In this document: positions 32,947 through 42,536 of the stretch, piece after piece
How positions within the stretch are numbered: the stretch's first letter is position 1
Layout: every line of letters begins with the position of its first letter
DNA from: CAZLBC01 sp964557575
GTDB lineage: Bacteria > Planctomycetota > Phycisphaerae > SM23-33
Length of the DNA: 64,000 nucleotides
Direction of reading: 5' to 3'
Assembly (NCBI GenBank): GCA_964557575.1
Contig: CAZLBC010000001.1
Span: 1-64,000 of the forward strand
Program-made: the position numbers and the translations under genes
The notes under the pieces: model-generated
What the model saw: the letters and a program-made list of their open reading frames with translations, nothing else
What the model was told of the DNA's origin: nothing
Databases searched by the model: none

Positions 32947-35205
32947 CTATTCGTGTCTGCGCGTCCGTCTGGACGACTTGCGATCGTGCGGGTCCTCCCG
33001 TTCGGCCTTCACGCCTTCCGTGCGAAAAGACGACCGATGGTGCGACGGCGGACCGTCCTCGTTTTTCTCGGCGGTTTCCCGCGCCTGCTGTTCCCGGATT
33101 TGCTGGCCGAAGACGGACGCCGCTCCTTCCGGCGTCGGCCGGTAAACGTACAACGGAACGGGGATGAACCGTTCGGTCTTGATCATTCCCGATTTCGCCA
33201 TGCGCTCCGAATAATCGGCGTCCTCGCCGAAACTGGCGTTAATGAAGGGGAACTTGATCGCGATCGACCGGCGAACGGCGTTCCAGTGGTTCGGCGGCCG
33301 GAAGTACATGTGATCGTTCTCGAAATAATGGTCGTACATCAGGCTGTGAATGAACGGCTTGGGCGGGTCGGACATCATCATTCCGCCGAACGTGACCGCG
33401 TCCACGTCTCCGGCGGCCAACGCGCCGAGGATCGTCTCCATGTACTTGTCAGAGACGTCGTCGTCATCGTCGAGGAACATGATGTATTCCCCGCGAGCGC
33501 GTTGAATCAAATTCGTTCGCTTCTCGCCGATCGTCCGCTGTCCGGAGTCCTCGTCGATCAGAATTTCAACGCTCCGTTCCATCCGGATCGCGCGAATCTG
33601 GTCCGCGATCTTCCCGCACAACGCCGTGCGCATGTCGCGCCGCTTTACCATCGTCGGCATCAGGATCGATAAGAGCATGCGCGGCTGTACGCCGCCGAAA
33701 TCCTCGGATTTTCGCCGAAGGTAGACCGGTTGGTCGATGTGGTAAAACTTGGAATCCCGGGAGTACAACTCGTCGGTAATCTCCGCGCCGTGCGTGGACG
33801 GGTGGACGTGGTGAACAACCGACCAGTCAATGTACGCCTGCCGGGCGAGGAGACCGCCGACGTCCGTGAACTCGTTGTCGCACCACATCCCCTGATACGC
33901 GGGATTGTACGCGTACCCGAAGCGGTCGTAATACTTCTTTCCGACGATGACCTGCGTGTTCAACCGCTTGCCGACGCCGCCGTCGTGAAACCAAAGGCTC
34001 CCGTCGGTATCCGGGAAATACTTCTCCATGGCCATGAGGATCGCGTCGTCCCACCCGGCGAACTGGGGAATGACGTCGTCTTGCGCGAGCATCATGACGT
34101 CCCACGGTTCCGTAACGTCGTTGATCCCCCGATTGAACGCGTCGATCTTGTTCCTCGACGAACCGCCGACGATCGTGATCTCGCATCCGTACGCTTCACA
34201 CGCGGCGACGCGCTGCAGGATTTCCTCGGTCATGGTTTCATCGTCATCGTCGTACACGACGAGAAAGTGAACCTCGTTGCGCCGCGAAAGCTGCCTGCAG
34301 TATTTTTTCTCGAACACGTCGAGGAACTTCTCCGGACGTGAACGCGTCGGAAACTTGACCAAGAGCCGGTGCATCCGGCGAACGCCGCCGCCGAGTTGCA
34401 AGAAGTTGGACGCCGGACGTTCCGGCGCGTTGCCTCGTCCGACCATGTTCTCGATGTTGTGGCGCGCGAAATCGTTCCGGTTCGGTTCGTGCGCTTTGTC
34501 GTACAAGAGACTGTCGAGGTAATCCGCCGGGTTTTCCTCGGACTTCAGTTTCGATATCGGCACGACCGTCTTTCCGAACGACACGGCCTTGGACACGGGA
34601 CGTTCCGTTTCCCGCGCCGGATCGTAGAACACGACACGGGAACACATGATTGCCTTGTCAATGTCGTCCGGCATGCAGACCGAATAGTTCACCGGGAACT
34701 GCGACAGCGTGTCCACGACATCCTTGGTCACCGGGGGGAGGATCGTGAACTGCTGCCGGTTCTTCAAAAAAGCCTGAATCAACTTCAGCCATCCGGGGTC
34801 GTCCACCGGAAGGCCGTACACGCACACTTCGGATGACGGAACATTGAAAGACACCGGTGCCCACGCGCTGTTTCCGACCACGCTGCGAAGCGTGTCGACG
34901 TCGCTTTTCACGGCCGTGATGATCCCGGCGAACCGGCCTTCCTTGGCAGCCGTCATGGAACGGATCAGGAGTTTCCGATCGACGGACGCGACCAGTCCGA
35001 ACACGCGCCCCGGAAACTGTTTGCACAAGTACCGGGTGCCAAACGCGTCCGGGTCGTCGGCGACGAAAAACCAGTCGTACCGGGACAGGCTGAGGTGCAT
35101 CGCCCGGTCGATCGGGTAGAAATCGAACCCCTGCGCGACGGCGAGGGCCTCGGCATACGCGTAAGCGGCTTTCGTCTTTGTCGACGCGATTACACAGGCT
35201 TTCAT
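32947..35205 (-). CDS. Multidomain glycosyltransferase
   Basis: 752 residues in three parts: an N-terminal GT-B/Rossmann-like region (1-250), a central GT2-like domain (~285-480; LVVYDDDDETMTEEIL, VMMLAQDDVIP) and a C-terminal GT2 domain (~500-700; LSILMPTMVKRR, RARGEYIMFLDDDDDVSDKY with an intact DxD cluster, SFGEDADYSERM). The last ~50 residues are charged and disordered. Ends at TAG. Likely builds a glycan on the virion or the host surface using two transferase sites. Its start abuts the gene at 35205 by one base. Confidence 0.85.
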   Translation of the reverse strand: MKACVIASTKTKAAYAYAEALAVAQGFDFYPIDRAMHLSLSRYDWFFVADDPDAFGTRYLCKQFPGRVFGLVASVDRKLLIRSMTAAKEGRFAGIITAVKSDVDTLRSVVGNSAWAPVSFNVPSSEVCVYGLPVDDPGWLKLIQAFLKNRQQFTILPPVTKDVVDTLSQFPVNYSVCMPDDIDKAIMCSRVVFYDPARETERPVSKAVSFGKTVVPISKLKSEENPADYLDSLLYDKAHEPNRNDFARHNIENMVGRGNAPERPASNFLQLGGGVRRMHRLLVKFPTRSRPEKFLDVFEKKYCRQLSRRNEVHFLVVYDDDDETMTEEILQRVAACEAYGCEITIVGGSSRNKIDAFNRGINDVTEPWDVMMLAQDDVIPQFAGWDDAILMAMEKYFPDTDGSLWFHDGGVGKRLNTQVIVGKKYYDRFGYAYNPAYQGMWCDNEFTDVGGLLARQAYIDWSVVHHVHPSTHGAEITDELYSRDSKFYHIDQPVYLRRKSEDFGGVQPRMLLSILMPTMVKRRDMRTALCGKIADQIRAIRMERSVEILIDEDSGQRTIGEKRTNLIQRARGEYIMFLDDDDDVSDKYMETILGALAAGDVDAVTFGGMMMSDPPKPFIHSLMYDHYFENDHMYFRPPNHWNAVRRSIAIKFPFINASFGEDADYSERMAKSGMIKTERFIPVPLYVYRPTPEGAASVFGQQIREQQARETAEKNEDGPPSHHRSSFRTEGVKAEREDPHDRKSSRRTRRHE

Positions 35206-35963
35206 CAGAAGAACCCTTTCAGCTTCTCGGGAATTTCCCCGTTTCGCAATTGTTCCATAGCTTCATCGGGGTTCACCCCGAGGTTGCGTATAAGAAACTC
35301 CAATGATTTTTCATCGTTTGGATTGATTCCGATCGCGTACAAACGCTGTCGAATCTTTTCGGCCATCTCCGGCGGAAGCTGCGCGAGCAGACCGGACAAC
35401 GTACGCTGCGCCGGGGTCTTGATCGGGTTGGCCCCTTCCTGTCCGCGCGCTTCGGCGATCCGCTGTTCTTCCGTCATGGCGATTCGCGCCGAGAACGCTT
35501 CTCCGAGGCCGCTCATCACAACGCCCATCAACGGTTCGATGTATTCAATGCCGACCTGTCGGTCGGATACGTCCTCCAGCACGCCTTCCATGTTAAGTAC
35601 GACCCGATCGACGATTTCGTGTATTTTGCGGCGCGTAAGCGCGACCTTGCTCATGTTGCGCGCGTCGTTCAACAGCTTGGAACTGGAAGTGCGGACGGCG
35701 GCGAACAAGTCTTGGCGGGGGATCAACCGCATGCAGTAGTTGCTGCAATAGACTTTTATCATCGGTTTGAATCGCCGAAGACGCGCGGCGACAAGCGCGG
35801 TTTGCGGGCTTTCCGTGAACACCGACTTGGGGGCTTCCGGTTCGGTTTCCCGCTTCGGCTTGGCCTTGTCGGCGGCGTCGAACGCGGTAATGAAATCACG
35901 CGCCTTGGACGCGCGTCCGCCCCACAGCTTTTTCTTTCTCGGTCTCGACGTGTCGTCGGTCAT
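35205..35963 (-). CDS. Hypothetical portal-adjacent protein
   Basis: 252 residues. Basic, disordered first ~45 residues, then helical sequence (LLNDARNMSKVALTRRKIHE ...), Q/E-rich later part and an end that reads like a small helical bundle (IGINPNDEKSLEFLIRNLGV). Directly downstream of the portal gene, where head-assembly factors or proteases often lie, but no protease motif is visible. Confidence 0.55.
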   Translation of the reverse strand: MTDDTSRPRKKKLWGGRASKARDFITAFDAADKAKPKRETEPEAPKSVFTESPQTALVAARLRRFKPMIKVYCSNYCMRLIPRQDLFAAVRTSSSKLLNDARNMSKVALTRRKIHEIVDRVVLNMEGVLEDVSDRQVGIEYIEPLMGVVMSGLGEAFSARIAMTEEQRIAEARGQEGANPIKTPAQRTLSGLLAQLPPEMAEKIRQRLYAIGINPNDEKSLEFLIRNLGVNPDEAMEQLRNGEIPEKLKGFF

Positions 35964-36007
35964 GGCCGCGCTCCACTCCGTAGGTGGTCAGGCCGCGCAT
36001 CAAACGT

Positions 36008-37750
36008 TTATTCGGCGGTCTGCTCCGAGGTCTTGTCGGTCTTGTCGGACTTCTCTTTCTCTTTCTCCGCACGTTTGCGCTCTTCTTCGAGGGCGTCAAG
36101 CCGTTCGGCGAACTCCGCGCGGAACTTCACGCGTTCGTCGCCCTGCCGCAGGTCCGATTCAACCATTTTCATCAGGTCTCGCGGGAGCTGCAGTCCGACA
36201 TTCCGAGACTCGACGCGCCATTCGACATTCCGTTGCTGACCCTCTTGGATCGCCTGCGCGACTTTCGGGTGCGTCATCACGTTTTCGGTCGCTTCCTCGG
36301 GAGACGCCCCGGTATTCCGAAGGTCGTGTAGCGCGTCGATGACGGTCTCGGTAAACGACTTCGTGAATATCGGAAACTCCGTAAGAACGACTTCCAACCA
36401 CGCGGATTCATCGACCCCGAGCGTCGAACCGATCCGCGCGAGCGTCTCCATGGACCGCAGCCGCGCCTCGAACGTTTCCAGCCGGTATAGCTCTTCCAAC
36501 GCGCTGGGCGGAACCATGCACAGGGTAAACGAATTTTCCTCGATGAGCGGATCGACGCCTCTGTACTTCAAATCCATCATCGCCAAACGGGCGACCTCTG
36601 CAAGAAAAATCCTCTGGAGATTCGCGGCTTGCCGCGCGAACCTCGAATCCTGCTGAGACGGGCTTCGTTCGAAATTCGCTTGCCCCTCGTACCCGAAGTA
36701 CCCCTTCGGCGCGCGCAACGCGCCGAACATGCGGTCGAGGAACATTTCGAGGTCCCGCATGTCGTCGACGCCCTTGGTTCCGGGAAGCACTTCAACGTCC
36801 GTTTGATCCGCTTCGCGGAACCAGATGAAGAAATCCTCGTTTTCAGCCAGCAACGTGTACACGCTGGCGAAGTCGACGTTCGTCGGGTCGAAGTTATAAT
36901 CGCGCTTGACGTTCCGACGGTACTTCTCGATTTTCATTTCGGCGTCCACCGCGCCGAGACCGGTCACATCGATCTTGTGCTTGTAACGGTCGGGGTTTCG
37001 AAGCAACCGCATCAACGCGACCTTGTCCTCCATCATCTGAACCTGACGCCAGATGCGGCGGGCACCGAACAGCGTGGACGTTCCGTAAATTCGCCGCACG
37101 CTTCGCCCCAGTTTCCGGAAATGCAGGAAATCCCACGGCTTGGACAGAAGCTGAATGTTCTTCTGCTTGCTGACTTGCATGCCGTAGTTGTAGGTTTCCT
37201 CCGACTGGTACGGCGTGAAACCGCGAAGACGTCCGTACTCGTCGTGTACGCGGGAAATCGTCGCCGGGTGGTAGTTTATCAGCCGCTGAACGCCTGACTT
37301 CGGCTCCGCCAGAATGAACTCGAACTCGTCGCCGTACTTGGCCAACTGCCGCATGATCGGCTGCGCCAATTCGTCGGAAAGTCCGGTTTCGGCCAACATG
37401 CTGTTGACCATGGACTCGACGTCCTTGTTGTGGCTCTCGCACCATACGATGACTCCGCGCCGGGCGTCGCGCTGCGTGGCGTCTTCGGTCAATTGTTCGA
37501 GGAACGCGAAGATCGTCGGGTCCAATTCCATCTCATCGTACAGGGCGTAGAGCAACGCCCGCTCCTCCTCGAACTGGAGGAGTTGGTTGTACATCATCGA
37601 CATCGGGTTCGGCACGACTCCGGTCGGCGTCTCGACGCCCATCGCGCCGGGGAACGGGAGCCGAACCGGTTGACGCGAAAGCGGCTTGTCGTAGCCGTAA
37701 AGCTGCAGAAGCGACGGTTCCGGAGAAAGAGAATATCTTTTGACAACCAC
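36008..37750 (-). CDS. Portal protein (T4 gp20-like)
   Basis: 580 residues. Recognisable blocks are LDPTIFAFLEQLTEDATQRD near the N-terminus, YGDEFEFILAEPKSG, the clip/stem block RIYGTSTLFGARRIWRQVQM, MEDKVALMRLLRNPDRYKHKIDVTG and the MFGALRAPKGYFGYEG segment. This order and length match T4-type portals, the dodecameric ring through which DNA is packaged. The end is an acidic/basic coiled coil (EKEKEKSDKTDKTSEQ). It sits three bases downstream of the terminase. Confidence 0.88.
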   Translation of the reverse strand: MVVKRYSLSPEPSLLQLYGYDKPLSRQPVRLPFPGAMGVETPTGVVPNPMSMMYNQLLQFEEERALLYALYDEMELDPTIFAFLEQLTEDATQRDARRGVIVWCESHNKDVESMVNSMLAETGLSDELAQPIMRQLAKYGDEFEFILAEPKSGVQRLINYHPATISRVHDEYGRLRGFTPYQSEETYNYGMQVSKQKNIQLLSKPWDFLHFRKLGRSVRRIYGTSTLFGARRIWRQVQMMEDKVALMRLLRNPDRYKHKIDVTGLGAVDAEMKIEKYRRNVKRDYNFDPTNVDFASVYTLLAENEDFFIWFREADQTDVEVLPGTKGVDDMRDLEMFLDRMFGALRAPKGYFGYEGQANFERSPSQQDSRFARQAANLQRIFLAEVARLAMMDLKYRGVDPLIEENSFTLCMVPPSALEELYRLETFEARLRSMETLARIGSTLGVDESAWLEVVLTEFPIFTKSFTETVIDALHDLRNTGASPEEATENVMTHPKVAQAIQEGQQRNVEWRVESRNVGLQLPRDLMKMVESDLRQGDERVKFRAEFAERLDALEEERKRAEKEKEKSDKTDKTSEQTAE

Positions 37751-37753
37751 GGC

Positions 37754-40700
37754 TTACGCCTCCCTGTTCTGAATCATTTCCCGGACCTTTTTAAGCGTCG
37801 ACTCCTGATAGGTCATCGCGCCGTCGACGGTCGGAGTCAACAGTGTACCGACCTGCTCGTCCTGCATGCAATTCCAAACCGCGCCGCACACGGAGTCTGA
37901 AACATCCTTGCTGTTGTGCACAAAAACCCCGACCGAAAGAGCGAAATTATTCCACTCGTCGACTTCAAGGTCGTAGACGGGAACCGGCTCGTCCAGAGTA
38001 ACCGGAATAACGTACCGGACTCGATGGTTGTCGCCGGTTTCATCAGCCAAGTACCGGTCCCGGCTTTCGTACCCGCCATTACGTGGAAACTGACGAGTTA
38101 TCGGCATCAACCGGTCCCGCACGGGTACGAGGTCTTTGGCGCGCTTATACGAACCGTCTCGGAGCATCCATAGGTGTTCCGGAGTGCACCGAGCAACCGC
38201 GCCGTTGTCGAGTATCACGTCAATCAGGTTCTTCGTGGTCTTCGTTTTACGCCCGCGCGCCCAACCGGCGACGATACTCCCGTCAGGCCGTGCGGAATAG
38301 ACCCATCCTTCCCAACCGTCCAATTCCGAAATCCGGCGACACGTCCCGTCAAGCAGCGGGATTCGGGTGTCACCCGTAAAACAACCGCCCGGAGGGTGAT
38401 CAATCTTGTCTTCGTCAGTCAACTCCAACGCGAGCAACTCGTCCTCAAGAACCTCGTGTTTCGGCCATGTAATCCGGTTCTCGTTCAGGATTGTTTTGAA
38501 AACATAATACTGTTCCGGACGCCTGTCGAGCGTCAGATACCCGGCTTCGATCCGGGACTTCTTCAGGTATTGAATTTCCCCCTGACCGGCCGGAGAGTCG
38601 TACGTTACTTTTCGGAGGACGAAGTTTTTCTCTTTCAGCCACAGGATGAAATCGCGGATTTTCTCCCAGTCCACTTCGTCCGTGTCAGGCGTGATCTGAA
38701 GCGCGAAGTCGACCTCTATCGTCAACTCCGTACGCCGGTCGTAGTGTCCGGTGTCGGTACGGACCTGCCGCGAAACGGCTTTCGTCGGGTGGACCATCGC
38801 GACGCCGACGGCGTCGCCGTTTCGCGAAATGTCAACATGGATGTACCGGGGGGAGTGCGGCATGCGTTTCGGGACGTCGCGGGAAGATCGAACCGTAAGG
38901 AACTCTTCGCGGAGAACGTAGTCCTGAATGCGGTCCGGGCGTTGAAGGTCGATCTTCATCGGACAGTCCCAGCGCGCTCCCATCCCGGCAACGAACGGGT
39001 GCGGAAGAACGGCCTCCCCGTCGTTCTCCCACTCGACGGAAGCCTCTATAATCGGCTGGCCGCGAGGGAAGAACGGATTGATCGCTTCCGACGGTATCCC
39101 GGCGATGTCGCGCAGGGAACCGATCGGGTCTTCGTTGAACGCGCGGAAATCCTCCACCGGGACGTCAATAGTGCGAACGCCGCGCGGAGGATTTCCTCCC
39201 TTCTTGATGCGAAACTGTCCGAATCCAAGGTTTTCCACGCCGTCGAGACAATGCGGCTTCACGAATTTGTTGCCGACAACAAATCGAAACGTCAACCCCG
39301 ATTCCCGCCGTCCGGATTTCGGCTGAAATTCCCACTGCGGGCCGCCGACGACGTGCACGTTCCGGTTGTTGGCAACCTCGCGCTTCCGAATTTCCAAGTA
39401 CGAGTTTGACGCCTTCGTGGACGAAATGTGAATGATCATGCCGGACGTCGCGAACCGCGATTCCATGCGCCGGGAAGTTTGCTGGACGAGGCTGTGGACC
39501 TTCCCCTTCTCTTCCAACGTCTTGGCCTTCTTCTGCTTCTTCGTCTGCATGTGGAAGTTCATTTCGTCGATGGCCAGACAAAACAGGTTGTGTCCAAGAA
39601 CGTGAAAAGCAGCGGAACCGATCATAAACTTAATATTCTTGGGGAAATGCAGTTCGCTGTACTGCTCCTTGTACCAGAACTTCTCCTTGAAATACGGCGA
39701 CTGGTCCAGAAGACCGAGAAGCGTCGACATTCCGACATCCGTCAATCTCAACGTCGCGTTGTAAATACCGAAGACGATCGGAGACCCCTTGGACAACCCG
39801 TGGTATCCGGCGGGATCGCGCAGGCAGGACAACTGATAAAGTTTGAAGATCATCATGACCATGGAATTGAACGTGTTGTGACTCATGAATCCGTCGGAAA
39901 CGTAACTCGGGTCGTCCTCCACCGACAAGTCGTAGCAGTGCGCGTGATCGTCGTCCACGGTTTCGACCGTATCAAATAGCAGGTGTCCTCTGGCGATAGC
40001 GCACAGAACGTCAGGAAGCGTTCCCGCCGCATCCAAGACCTCGTTCAAGAGCCGTCTGGTTGCACGTTGTTTAACGAGGCGTCTCAGGAGCCGGGACGGT
40101 CCCTTGCGCTTTTCGTACCCGTCTGGAGCCTCTCCGCGTTTGTGCCGGGGCTGCATCTTTCGAAGTTCAGCGACGCATGTCTCAGGAATCCTGAACGAAA
40201 ACGAGTGATCACAGTTTCGGTTCCACCGGGAAGCCCGTTCGATCAAAGCCGCTTGTTTCCGGTCGTGGTAGTGACCAATCTGCGCGGCGAACTTTGCTTG
40301 AGAGTCCGTACCGACAACCCGAACGGTATACGCCCGCCCTGTAACGTAACGAGTGCCTGCGTCAGTATACGCGGCTTCCTTTGACGTAACCGAACAGTAC
40401 ATTCCGAGCGACGTCAAAAGAACCCGAACCTGACGCGCTAATTGCTCAGACGTTGTCGTGAGGGAACAGTCCGAATCGCCGCTGTACCCGTCGCCCGAGA
40501 ACAAACCCCTGAGATACGCGCAAACTCCCGCTCGGCTGCTTCTGAAAACAACTGGAGGAATCGTGCGGGTCCCGCTTTTTTGACCTTCGCCTTCTCGAAG
40601 AACCGAATCCGGTCTTGGTTTAATCGTGAACTCTTTTGAAAACTCAGACCGTGCATCTCGGCTTCGTTCGTGAACCCACTCGATTCCAAGTTCTTCCCGA

Positions 40701-41467
40701 ACGAAATCAAAAAGGTTCAAAACATAATCGTATTCCTCTTCGTGTACGCTTACTCGTGCATACCTGACGTCTGGTGTCCAACAACCTTCAGCCGTTTCCC
40801 AACCGAGGGCTTCCATCGCTCCTTCCGAAAAACCTGAATTTGTCGGGAAAGCGTACGGGTATTCCAGAACACAATCGCCTTCGACCAAGTCTTCCAACGC
40901 CACCCATTCGACGTCAAGCCCTCGAAGAACACGAATACGGTGGTTCGGTCGGCCTTCAAATACGTGTCCGTGTTTTGTAGTCACTTTCTTAGTTGAAGTC
41001 AGTCCTTCGTTGTGATACTCGGAAATCGGACAGTACCCTGACTCAGTCAGAACCTCGACGTTCATCCTGTTATCGACAATATCTTCGATTGGAATCATCC
41101 CGCGAGACGTCGAGATCAGCGTACCTCTTCGGCTACACTTCCCGATTCCAATTCCGCCATCGATGATCACTTCGTTGATCTGATTCCTCGGGTCGAACGT
41201 CGTCAACAATTCCTTTTGCCATCGCGGCCAGATGTCCACGCCGCCGAGGTAGTACGGATTCGTGATAAACTCGTCGATTCCGACCGGAGGCTCGTCGTAG
41301 TCCATCTGCGTAATAAAATCCCGGGACAGCGACTTGCCGCTGTTCCGCAGCGATTCTTCAATTCCGCGAATCGCCCACGTCTTTTCACTGTCCGACAACG
41401 AATCGAAAAACCGAAGGACTTCCGAGTCGAGCTTCGCCAGCGCAGCGCGAATTTGGTCGACGTTCAT
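37754..41467 (-). CDS. terL: Large terminase subunit with two inteins
   Basis: 1237 residues, about 659 without inteins. The packaging ATPase drives DNA through the portal and cuts concatemers. Walker A DGGIGIGK|TFNS is split by intein 1; Walker B is NLFCLAIDEMNF; the coupling motif ISSTKASN follows. The nuclease domain shows YIHVDISRNGDAVG (first Asp), VTYDSPAG, and the final DHPPGG|SKDVSDSV, split by intein 2. Both insertion points are catalytic or highly conserved sites. It lies between the HTH-array protein and the portal, the usual place for packaging genes. Confidence 0.93.
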   Translation of the reverse strand: MNVDQIRAALAKLDSEVLRFFDSLSDSEKTWAIRGIEESLRNSGKSLSRDFITQMDYDEPPVGIDEFITNPYYLGGVDIWPRWQKELLTTFDPRNQINEVIIDGGIGIGKCSRRGTLISTSRGMIPIEDIVDNRMNVEVLTESGYCPISEYHNEGLTSTKKVTTKHGHVFEGRPNHRIRVLRGLDVEWVALEDLVEGDCVLEYPYAFPTNSGFSEGAMEALGWETAEGCWTPDVRYARVSVHEEEYDYVLNLFDFVREELGIEWVHERSRDARSEFSKEFTIKPRPDSVLREGEGQKSGTRTIPPVVFRSSRAGVCAYLRGLFSGDGYSGDSDCSLTTTSEQLARQVRVLLTSLGMYCSVTSKEAAYTDAGTRYVTGRAYTVRVVGTDSQAKFAAQIGHYHDRKQAALIERASRWNRNCDHSFSFRIPETCVAELRKMQPRHKRGEAPDGYEKRKGPSRLLRRLVKQRATRRLLNEVLDAAGTLPDVLCAIARGHLLFDTVETVDDDHAHCYDLSVEDDPSYVSDGFMSHNTFNSMVMMIFKLYQLSCLRDPAGYHGLSKGSPIVFGIYNATLRLTDVGMSTLLGLLDQSPYFKEKFWYKEQYSELHFPKNIKFMIGSAAFHVLGHNLFCLAIDEMNFHMQTKKQKKAKTLEEKGKVHSLVQQTSRRMESRFATSGMIIHISSTKASNSYLEIRKREVANNRNVHVVGGPQWEFQPKSGRRESGLTFRFVVGNKFVKPHCLDGVENLGFGQFRIKKGGNPPRGVRTIDVPVEDFRAFNEDPIGSLRDIAGIPSEAINPFFPRGQPIIEASVEWENDGEAVLPHPFVAGMGARWDCPMKIDLQRPDRIQDYVLREEFLTVRSSRDVPKRMPHSPRYIHVDISRNGDAVGVAMVHPTKAVSRQVRTDTGHYDRRTELTIEVDFALQITPDTDEVDWEKIRDFILWLKEKNFVLRKVTYDSPAGQGEIQYLKKSRIEAGYLTLDRRPEQYYVFKTILNENRITWPKHEVLEDELLALELTDEDKIDHPPGGCFTGDTRIPLLDGTCRRISELDGWEGWVYSARPDGSIVAGWARGRKTKTTKNLIDVILDNGAVARCTPEHLWMLRDGSYKRAKDLVPVRDRLMPITRQFPRNGGYESRDRYLADETGDNHRVRYVIPVTLDEPVPVYDLEVDEWNNFALSVGVFVHNSKDVSDSVCGAVWNCMQDEQVGTLLTPTVDGAMTYQESTLKKVREMIQNREA
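37913..38383 (-). other. Mini-intein 2 of the large terminase
   Basis: 157 residues, from C of CFTGDTRIPLL to N of SVGVFVHN, with Ser as +1. Block B is ARCTPEHLWML (TxxH), block F PVPVYDLEVDEWNNFAL. There is no room for an endonuclease, so it is a class 1 mini-intein, splicing-only. It splits the conserved GG|SKDV motif in the nuclease domain. Confidence 0.88.
39875..41137 (-). mobile_element. Intein 1 of the large terminase with LAGLIDADG endonuclease
   Basis: Residues 111-531 (421 aa), from CSRRGTLISTSRGMIP to DGFMSHN with Thr as +1, inserted between Lys and Thr of Walker A. Block F is HCYDLSVEDDPSYVS. AYLRGLFSGDGYSG is a clear DOD endonuclease block; a second one is weaker. N-terminal Cys, penultimate His and terminal Asn are all present, so splicing is probably intact. 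Confidence 0.88.
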
Positions 41468-41468
41468 G

Positions 41469-42536
41469 TCACTCCCCCAGTTGCTTCCTGCGGATAATCT
41501 TCTTGAGGTGGCGCGGAACCGGCCATTCGAGAAGCATCGAAACGACTTCGTTTATTTCTTGCCAAGTCGCGTCGGGGAACCGCCGCTTCAACCACTTCGT
41601 ATCCGCGCCCAGCGCAGCGAAAGCCCACACCTTGTCCAACCTCGGAACACCTGTCGGAGAACCGACGACGTCCAAAAGCGTGGCGGGGGTGTGCGACCGG
41701 CAAACGGCGTTCATCCGAAGACTGTGGTGGATCACGTTCGACACCAAGTTGTTCCGTGTCCTCCATTTCTGGACGCGCTGACATCCGCAACCCATGACTC
41801 GCGCGATTTCGCCGTCCGACCATCCGTCAGCCCACATCTTACGGAAAAACTTTTCGTCCATCCCGAATTTACGCTGCTTCCCGGTCGGAACGCCTAATTT
41901 TCGAAGCCACCGCTTCAACGTGGACTTCGCGACTCCGACGCGTTCCGCGAGTTCCGCGTCGGACATCATCATTCCGCGATCCAAAACCAGTTTCCTTACC
42001 TGCTGCCCCACGGAAACGAACAAAAAGTCCCGGGCCTGCTGCGGGTCGCGGTTCATCCCGAGTTCGGACCGGAGTTTGACAACCGTCGTCTTGGCGCGTC
42101 CCACGGCTTCCGCCAGTTCCCTGTTGCTCAAATGCGGGTTTTCCGTCAGCACCCGTTGTATCTTGTTCCGCAGACGGGTTCGTGCGGCTTTCGACCGTTT
42201 CGTCGCGACGCCGAGCTTGCGCCGTATGTACGACATCATATCACGCGACACGCCGAGAACCTCGGCTGCTGTTTTACATTTTGCTTTCGGGTTGTCCGCC
42301 ATAAACCGCTTGTACCGCTCGCACAATTCGTCCATCTGCGCCGCCGTTCGTTTCGCCGGGCGTCCGACGCGAATGCGAATGACGGATACGTCGGACTGGC
42401 TGATCATCAAGGCTTCGGCTATTTCAGGGTTCGGGGCGTCCGGGTGTTCATCCAAATAGTCAACCACCGCCTGCCGAAGTCGTTTCGTTTCCGCTTTCGT
42501 GCGACGTTTCTTCTTCTTCTTCTTCTTGCGCGCCAT
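41469..42536 (-). CDS. HTH-array DNA-binding protein, candidate small terminase
   Basis: 355 residues from ATG 42536. After an N-terminal lysine run it carries at least five helix-turn-helix units: PNPEIAEALMISQSDVSVIR, KTAAEVLGVSRDMMSYIR, SNRELAEAVGRAKTTVVKLR, SDAELAERVGVAKSTLKRWL and SDGEIARVMGCGCQRVQKWR. Direct position upstream of terL is where terS lies in many phages, and small terminases bind DNA through HTH domains, but five tandem units are unusual. It overlaps the upstream gene by 77 bp in another frame. Confidence 0.65.
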   Translation of the reverse strand: MARKKKKKKKRRTKAETKRLRQAVVDYLDEHPDAPNPEIAEALMISQSDVSVIRIRVGRPAKRTAAQMDELCERYKRFMADNPKAKCKTAAEVLGVSRDMMSYIRRKLGVATKRSKAARTRLRNKIQRVLTENPHLSNRELAEAVGRAKTTVVKLRSELGMNRDPQQARDFLFVSVGQQVRKLVLDRGMMMSDAELAERVGVAKSTLKRWLRKLGVPTGKQRKFGMDEKFFRKMWADGWSDGEIARVMGCGCQRVQKWRTRNNLVSNVIHHSLRMNAVCRSHTPATLLDVVGSPTGVPRLDKVWAFAALGADTKWLKRRFPDATWQEINEVVSMLLEWPVPRHLKKIIRRKQLGE

